A program made the translations under genes and the position numbers. Below the pieces are notes generated by a model. That model had not been told where the DNA came from. It searched no databases and worked only from the letters and a program-made list of their open reading frames with translations. This document shows, piece by piece, positions 6,316 to 10,698 of a stretch of 10,698 nucleotides of DNA. Positions within the stretch are counted from its first letter, which is position 1. Each line of letters opens with the position of its first letter. The DNA comes from an uncultured Candidatus Melainabacteria bacterium. Its GTDB lineage: Bacteria; Cyanobacteriota; Vampirovibrionia; Gastranaerophilales; Gastranaerophilaceae. The DNA lies in the NCBI GenBank assembly GCA_937895785.1, contig CALBKW010000108.1, positions 1 through 10,698 on the forward strand. Direction: 5' to 3'.

Positions 6316-7995
6316 CTACTTCAAACGGTATACATAGAGTGGTGTTCCAAGTTTGCCGCCTTCAAATTTTTTCAAAAAAATTAGTTTTGAAGATTTTTTT
6401 TGTACGATTTTTTTGCCTGAAAATATGTACTCACAACCTAATGTTTTTAGGACTTTTGTATTGAATTTATTTTCATCTGCAGGAATCCATTGTTTATGTC
6501 CCCAGTTTTTAATCATATTTTTTAACTCTAAGTCCTCTTCCATTGCGGGTGCTACTATTTTCTCAAATTTATGTTTATATTCAAGTGGATAGATGTTAAA
6601 GTAGTCGTTCATTACGTAGAAACCGTTATAACTTGCGGTTCCAAATTGAACTTCTGCCAATGCAACTTTATACGTGTTTTGAGGTCTGCCGATAAAATCT
6701 TTTATCTCTTTATACTGACCTTCGGCAAAATAATCTCTAAAACTGTAACAATGCTGGCTATCAACTGTTTTAGTTAAATAATTATAGTTATCTTTTAAAT
6801 AAAAATAAGGCGAATTATACGTAATTATGACTTGTGAAATCACAATGACTAAAATCAAGTATTTACCGATATATTTGACTCTTTGTTTAATAACATCAAG
6901 TGAAAGTGCAAAATTTATGTACCATAGTGTTGGTATTAAAAAGTAAAAACGAGTTACTTGAAACTGTCTTAGTGTGGCGTATCTGTTTTGTAAGTCTAAT
7001 GCGGGAGGATAAAAAGTTATGATTCCAAACCAGATTGCAATAAAAATCATAGTAGTCCAAATAGTTGCGATAATTTTTCTGTTGTAGTGAGTTAAAACAG
7101 AAATGATAGTTGCAATTATACATATTGGCATAACCAGTAGTTTTGTATTTGTATAATCCCAACCGTTGCCATTAGATGTTATGTAAACTTTTAAACCACC
7201 TATAATTGCTTCGTATAAATAGTTACAAACACCATGTTGTGTGTAAACATTCCATTCAAGCCTGTGTGAAGAAAAGTCTTGAAATAACATTAAGTATGCA
7301 AATCTGTAAATTGTAATTAATGAGATTATTGAGTAAAGTATGATAGCGCCAAGCATTACAAAATCAGGCTTTTTGTTTTTGATGAAGTCATAAATCCATA
7401 AAATACAAATACAAGTTAAAAAGAACGGAGTAATAAGCTCAAAGTTCACGCAACAAGGCATTAGGGCAAGTATAATCCAGTTGTAAGCTTTGTGATTTTT
7501 AGCTCGAATATTCAAAAATGCCCACAAAAGTAGTGGAACTCCCATAACGGTTAAAAACGCCATTGTCATTAAATTTGGTATAAATGCGAAGGCTATAGCC
7601 GAACCGCAAAGGATAAATTCATCTGGATTTTCTTTTAGAAAATGGTCTTTTAATAGTAAGTACATACCTATGAAGGCCGTGAAGCGTGAGATTAAATCTA
7701 TTACAACGTAAGCTTTAAATGGCGATAAAAAGTTGAAAATAGCTACTTGAAATATAAATTCGGAGTGAAAGCAGTTTCTAGGCATACCGTCAAGAAAATT
7801 TGGAATTGTGAAATTTAAGGGTTGCCACCAACCATATTCGCTTAAAACTTTGTACCAGGGTAAATAGCTGTCCAAATTATCCCAAGCATTAATAAATGTT
7901 CCCTGTTTTAATACAAGATATGGAATTATGTAAAGTGTAAAAATGATGCTAGTTATACTAAATGCAATAACTTTTTGATTAAGTAACTTTTTCAT
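6316..7995 (-). CDS. Polytopic membrane protein, putative GT-C glycosyltransferase (YkoS/YfhO-like), paralog 2
   Basis: 559 residues, complete. About ten or more membrane segments lie between ~10 and 395, followed by a ~160-residue extracytoplasmic tail. The first loop carries WDNLDSY (38-44), two acidic residues placed as in GT-C transferases, and PNFLDGMPR (65-73). Later marks are CCVNFEL (181-187), VTRFYFLIP (347-355) and, in the tail, YNGFYVMNDYFNIYPLEYKH (456-475). These resemble the Bacillus YkoS group (I believe DUF6044), relatives of YfhO, which transfers GlcNAc from a lipid carrier to lipoteichoic acid; function here is inferred. The ATG overlaps the previous gene's stop by one base (TAATG), with AAGG just upstream, so it is probably translated by coupling to its paralog. 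The loop ~241-285 differs most from the paralog and may set specificity. Its gene ends about 100 bases before the transporter gene without a clear terminator. Confidence 0.75.
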   Translation of the reverse strand: MKKLLNQKVIAFSITSIIFTLYIIPYLVLKQGTFINAWDNLDSYLPWYKVLSEYGWWQPLNFTIPNFLDGMPRNCFHSEFIFQVAIFNFLSPFKAYVVIDLISRFTAFIGMYLLLKDHFLKENPDEFILCGSAIAFAFIPNLMTMAFLTVMGVPLLLWAFLNIRAKNHKAYNWIILALMPCCVNFELITPFFLTCICILWIYDFIKNKKPDFVMLGAIILYSIISLITIYRFAYLMLFQDFSSHRLEWNVYTQHGVCNYLYEAIIGGLKVYITSNGNGWDYTNTKLLVMPICIIATIISVLTHYNRKIIATIWTTMIFIAIWFGIITFYPPALDLQNRYATLRQFQVTRFYFLIPTLWYINFALSLDVIKQRVKYIGKYLILVIVISQVIITYNSPYFYLKDNYNYLTKTVDSQHCYSFRDYFAEGQYKEIKDFIGRPQNTYKVALAEVQFGTASYNGFYVMNDYFNIYPLEYKHKFEKIVAPAMEEDLELKNMIKNWGHKQWIPADENKFNTKVLKTLGCEYIFSGKKIVQKKSSKLIFLKKFEGGKLGTPLYVYRLK

Positions 7996-9659
7996 TATTT
8001 TACCTTATATACATAAATTTTGTAGACAGATGAAATGTTATCAAAAACCTTTAATAGCATTAATTGAGAATTTTGTTTTTGTCTGATAGGTTCTGATGAA
8101 AAAATATATTCACAGCCTAAAGTCTTTAAGCCATTCACATCAAAAAGAGTTTCACTTGGCAATAATACTAACTGATGTCCCCAATATTTTGTAACTGATT
8201 TTAGGTTCGGAAATTCCTCAAATGCACGTTCTGAAATCTTTTCAAATTTGTGTTTGTATTCCAATGGATAAACATTAAAATAACCTGTTAATGAGTAAAA
8301 GCCGTTAAATGCAGCAATGTTAAACGGTAAACCAACAGTTGCTATTTTATAGCTGTTTTGAGGTTTGCCTATGAAATCTCTAATTTCATTGAATTGTTTT
8401 GTTGCGAAATACTCTCTGTATGTTGGATTATTGTTTCTAAGTCCGTTCATAAACCAAACAGAGTTGCTGAAATATATGTTAAACCTCAATAGTAGGCAAA
8501 GTTGTAAAAATATAACTATTGCAACTACATATTTCCCGAATTTTATAAAGCTTTTGTTAATTATATCAAGTGAAAAAGCAAGCAAAACATACCACACAAG
8601 CGGAATTAAAAAATAAAAACGGTTGAATTGAAAGGTTTTGATAATTTCGTGATTGTCTGTAAAATGTAATGCTGGTTCATAGAAAAAACAGAATCCATAA
8701 ATGCTAGAAAATACGAGCAATAAGCTCCAACAAGTTAAAATTTGTTTTAAGGTTTCTTTTTTGTAGTACATTGCGTAAAATGTTGAAAATGTTGCAATCG
8801 GTAATACGAAAAGCATTGTCATTGTTGATGTACAACTTTCGCCATCACGTAGAATATGTTTTGTAATTCCAGCAAAAATAGAACCGAAGAAACCTTTTAT
8901 AAGATGAGCATTCATTTCAAATAAAGACCAATCTTGACGATGAGGTTCAAAATCAGAAAAGAATGTTAAATATAAAAATCTATAAATTGTAATTGCTGAA
9001 ATTATAGAATAGACAACGATTGCGCCTAAAAACATATAGTTAGGTTTCTTTGTTTTTATGAAATCGTATACCCACAAAATTCCAATACAAGTTAAAAAGA
9101 ACGGAGTTACAAGCTCAAAATTCACGCAACAAGGCATTAAGGCAAGTATAATCCAATTGTAAATTTTATAATTCTTAACTCGAATATTCAAAAATGCCCA
9201 CAAAAGCAATGGTTGACCAAGTATTGTCAAAAATGTTAATGTCAAATAGTTTGGAATAAAGGCAAAACATAATGAACAAGCGCATAAAAAGTAGTCGTTG
9301 CGTTCTTTTAATAAATAATCCTTTAATAAAAGATACATTCCGAAAAAGCCGATTACTCTTGATAACAAGTCAATTGTGATGTAGGCTTTTAGCGGTGACA
9401 AAAAGTTAAAAATTGCAACTTGAAGTATTAACTCAGAATGGAAACAGCTCCTTGGGATTCCTTCATAAAAATTTGGAATCATGTAGTCTAAAGGTAGCCA
9501 ATATCCGTGGTCTGCAATGATTTTGTACCAAACAAAATAACTATCAAAATTATCCCATACAGAAATTATGATGTTGTGTTTTAAGATTAAGTATGGAAGT
9601 GCGTATACAAATATAACAAATAGCGACAAAGCTATTGCAATTAAACTGTGTTTCTTCAT
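7995..9659 (-). CDS. Polytopic membrane protein, putative GT-C glycosyltransferase (YkoS/YfhO-like), paralog 1
   Basis: 554 residues, complete, first gene of the two-gene minus-strand operon. It is alignable with its downstream neighbour along nearly its whole length: WDNFDSY (35-41), PNFYEGIPR (62-70), a conserved block WIILALMPCCVNFEL (169-183), FNRFYFLIP (345-353), and FNGFYSLTGYFNVYPLEYKH (451-470) in the extracytoplasmic tail. Both also share GCEYIFS (paralog 1: 515-521) near the C-terminus. The pair clearly arose by tandem duplication. The divergent GT2 gene 34 bp away would supply the lipid-linked sugar, matching known GT2 + GT-C pairs. No Shine-Dalgarno sequence precedes this ATG, and an extended -10 lies so close that the message may be leaderless. 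The middle region 235-345 is the most divergent from the paralog. Catalytic activity is not proven; it could instead be a flippase or assembly partner. Confidence 0.75.
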   Translation of the reverse strand: MKKHSLIAIALSLFVIFVYALPYLILKHNIIISVWDNFDSYFVWYKIIADHGYWLPLDYMIPNFYEGIPRSCFHSELILQVAIFNFLSPLKAYITIDLLSRVIGFFGMYLLLKDYLLKERNDYFLCACSLCFAFIPNYLTLTFLTILGQPLLLWAFLNIRVKNYKIYNWIILALMPCCVNFELVTPFFLTCIGILWVYDFIKTKKPNYMFLGAIVVYSIISAITIYRFLYLTFFSDFEPHRQDWSLFEMNAHLIKGFFGSIFAGITKHILRDGESCTSTMTMLFVLPIATFSTFYAMYYKKETLKQILTCWSLLLVFSSIYGFCFFYEPALHFTDNHEIIKTFQFNRFYFLIPLVWYVLLAFSLDIINKSFIKFGKYVVAIVIFLQLCLLLRFNIYFSNSVWFMNGLRNNNPTYREYFATKQFNEIRDFIGKPQNSYKIATVGLPFNIAAFNGFYSLTGYFNVYPLEYKHKFEKISERAFEEFPNLKSVTKYWGHQLVLLPSETLFDVNGLKTLGCEYIFSSEPIRQKQNSQLMLLKVFDNISSVYKIYVYKVK

Positions 9660-9664
9660 ATACT
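9635..9664 (+). promoter_or_regulatory. Candidate promoter of the GT2 gene
   Basis: TTGCAA (9635-9640, 4 of 6) and TATACT (9659-9664, 5 of 6) are 18 bases apart. They lie inside the first codons of the divergent gene, which is forced by the 34-bp gap. Transcription would start near 9671 and include GGAG at 9685-9688, 5 bases before the ATG at 9694. TAACT (9664-9668) and AGTTA (9677-9681) form a short inverted repeat that overlaps both divergent -10 regions and could serve shared control. Confidence 0.4.
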
Positions 9665-9665
9665 A

Positions 9666-9674
9666 ACTATATCA
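9666..9674 (-). promoter_or_regulatory. Extended -10 of the paralog operon, possibly giving a leaderless message
   Basis: On the minus strand TGATATAGT (complement of 9666-9674) fits the extended -10 form TGnTATAGT (one base off TATAAT). No -35 is found at the right distance. Counting the last -10 base as -7 puts +1 on the A of the ATG at 9659. An alternative promoter is TATAAC (complement of 9678-9683) with TTTACT (complement of 9700-9705) at 16 bases, which would give a leader of about 12 bases, still too short for a normal ribosome site. Confidence 0.4.
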
Positions 9675-9693
9675 TAAGTTATACGGAGTTGAT

Positions 9694-10596
9694 ATGAATA
9701 GTAAAGTTTGGTTAATTTTGCCAGCGTACAATGAAGATGAGTTAATAGCAGAAACAGCGAAAAGACTTGATGAAGTCTTAAATAAACTTATTGAAAACGG
9801 AAAGTTATCTCAAGATAGCCGAATTTTATTTGTTGATGACGGCTCTAGTGATGACACTTGGAAAAAGATTGCTGAATTGCACAATTCAAATGATCGTATC
9901 AAAGGCTTACGCTTGGCTGTAAATGCTGGACAACAGAACGCTATTTATGCAGGAATTATGCAAGCAAAGTCAGAAAATGTTGATGCTGTAGTTACTCTTG
10001 ATGTTGATTTGCAAGATGATATTGAAAAAATAGAAACCTTTATTGATAAGATGAACGAAGGTTATGAAGCGGTATTTGGCGTGCATAACGAACGTAATAC
10101 GGATACATTTATGAAAAAACACACTGCAATTGTGTTTTATAAATTTATGAAATTTATGGGTGTTAATGTTATTGAAAATCATTCCGAATTTAGGCTGTTA
10201 AGCAGAACTTGTATAGAACGCTTGTCAGAATTTAAAGAGGCTAATTTGTTCTTGAGAGGAATTGTCACTAAATTAACTAAAAACTATATTCTTGTTGATT
10301 ATGAACGTAAAAATCGTCTAGGAGGTACTCCGAAGTTCTCTTTTAATAGCTCATTTGAACTTGCCGTAAATGGTATAACAGCATTTACATTAGATCCAAT
10401 TCGATTTATTTGTGTTTTTGGCTTGGCAATAACTTTGTTTAGCTTTTTGTTATTGTCAAAATGCTTGTTTGTTTTTACTTTGTGGTTTTTTGGCGGACTT
10501 CAATTATTGGCTATTGGTATAATTGGAGAATATATTGCAAAAATTAATGAAGAAACAAAAAAACGCCCACGCTATTTTATAGATGAAATCTTGTAG
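9694..10596 (+). CDS. GT2 polyprenyl-phosphate glycosyltransferase (GtrB/DPM1-like)
   Basis: 300 residues, complete. It should move a sugar from a nucleotide donor to undecaprenyl phosphate at the inner membrane face. The GT-A domain is classical: LPAYNEDE (9-16), ILFVDDGSSDDTW (44-56), GLRLAVNAGQQNAIYAG (71-87), metal-binding DVDLQDD (103-109), SEFRLLSR (164-171, glutamate where most members have aspartate), FLRGIVTKL (186-194) and YERKNRLGG (203-211). The tail has two membrane segments ending in GGLQLLAIGIIGEYIAKI (267-284) and RPRYFID (291-297), the usual GtrB ending. The stretch between the two membrane segments is unusually short (see findings), so the protein is a little shorter than the ~310-330 residues I expect. 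GGAG 5 bases upstream supports the start. It diverges from two GT-C-like paralogs, its likely partners. The sugar cannot be read from the sequence. Confidence 0.93.
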   Translation: MNSKVWLILPAYNEDELIAETAKRLDEVLNKLIENGKLSQDSRILFVDDGSSDDTWKKIAELHNSNDRIKGLRLAVNAGQQNAIYAGIMQAKSENVDAVVTLDVDLQDDIEKIETFIDKMNEGYEAVFGVHNERNTDTFMKKHTAIVFYKFMKFMGVNVIENHSEFRLLSRTCIERLSEFKEANLFLRGIVTKLTKNYILVDYERKNRLGGTPKFSFNSSFELAVNGITAFTLDPIRFICVFGLAITLFSFLLLSKCLFVFTLWFFGGLQLLAIGIIGEYIAKINEETKKRPRYFIDEIL

Positions 10597-10609
10597 GTTA
10601 ATTTATAAT

Positions 10610-10698
10610 GTCATTCTGAACTGCGGTTTTTCGATTCTGCCGAGCAAAACAATTGATAATTGTTTTGTGAGAGGTTCTAGAGTCGAACGAAGTGAGCG
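10610..10698. repeat. Partial structured intergenic repeat running off the window
   Basis: After the GT2 gene the base composition changes to a GC-richer stretch beginning GTCATTCTGAAC (10610-10621) and reaching CGAACGAAGTGAGCG at the window end. This style of sequence (GTCATTCTGA..., GAACGAAGTGAG) is typical of short dispersed intergenic repeats in many bacterial genomes. Nested pairing is visible: outer arms TCGATTCT (10631-10638) and AGAGTCGA (10679-10686), 8 pairs with one G-U, enclose a perfect inner hairpin. Only one copy is in the window, so its dispersed nature is inferred. No protein-coding frame is evident. Confidence 0.5.
10645..10667. repeat. Perfect 10-bp hairpin (arms CAAAACAATT / AATTGTTTTG)
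   Basis: Arms at 10645-10654 and 10658-10667 are exact inverted copies with a 3-base loop GAT. It lies about 50 bases after the GT2 stop codon and could stop or protect that transcript, but no T-run follows on the plus strand, so it is not a standard intrinsic terminator. It forms the core of the longer structured repeat. Confidence 0.6.

Noticed and set aside
10645..10667. Standard intrinsic terminator for the GT2 gene
   Set aside because: The stem is AT-rich and no T-tract follows on the plus strand; it fits better as part of a repeat.
1..10698. tRNA, rRNA, CRISPR array, insertion sequence or phage genes
   Set aside because: Gaps between genes are too short or lack the needed folds and repeats, and no transposase, integrase or phage-like protein is encoded.

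Overview
The window is AT-rich bacterial DNA, packed with genes and without rRNA, tRNA, CRISPR or insertion-sequence genes that I can see. Its vegetative-type promoters have -35/-10 boxes with 17-base spacers, and most starts have purine-rich ribosome binding sites. Protein style and the short GC-richer intergenic repeat at the right end suggest an uncultured host-associated bacterium, possibly a Gastranaerophilales/Melainabacteria-type lineage. That placement is a low-confidence impression, because no marker gene is present.

Layout. On the minus strand at the left lies a 560-residue soluble protein whose C-terminus carries an HELGH zinc-protease site resembling the anthrax lethal factor-like (ATLF) fold (25-1707), with its own promoter. 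Upstream of it, also on the minus strand, is a 622-residue polytopic GT-C glycosyltransferase of the PMT_2/ArnT type (1790-3658). It diverges from a PAQR/hemolysin III-type membrane protein on the plus strand (3826-4449). That gene ends exactly where a convergent Na+/phosphate cotransporter with a PhoU-like tail ends (4450-6216, minus). A good sigma-70-type promoter drives the cotransporter.

The right half is a cell-envelope glycosylation locus. Two tandem paralogous polytopic membrane proteins (6316-7995 and 7995-9659, minus, translationally coupled by TAATG) diverge across only 34 bp from a GtrB/DPM1-type GT2 glycosyltransferase (9694-10596, plus). In known systems of this design the GT2 enzyme loads a sugar onto undecaprenyl phosphate at the inner membrane face, and a polytopic GT-C enzyme transfers it to an outer acceptor (Gtr O-antigen modification, CsbB/YfhO and related Bacillus pairs). 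Here one GT2 faces two GT-C-like paralogs, with a third unrelated GT-C further left. I infer that one donor-loading enzyme may serve more than one acceptor-side transferase. The window closes with the start of a structured intergenic repeat that runs off the end.

The points most worth a second look are the ATLF-like protease in a protein without a signal peptide, the 1 GT2 : 2 GT-C arrangement with a near-identical tract shared by the paralogs, the shortened membrane loop of the GT2 enzyme, and the possible leaderless start of the paralog operon.
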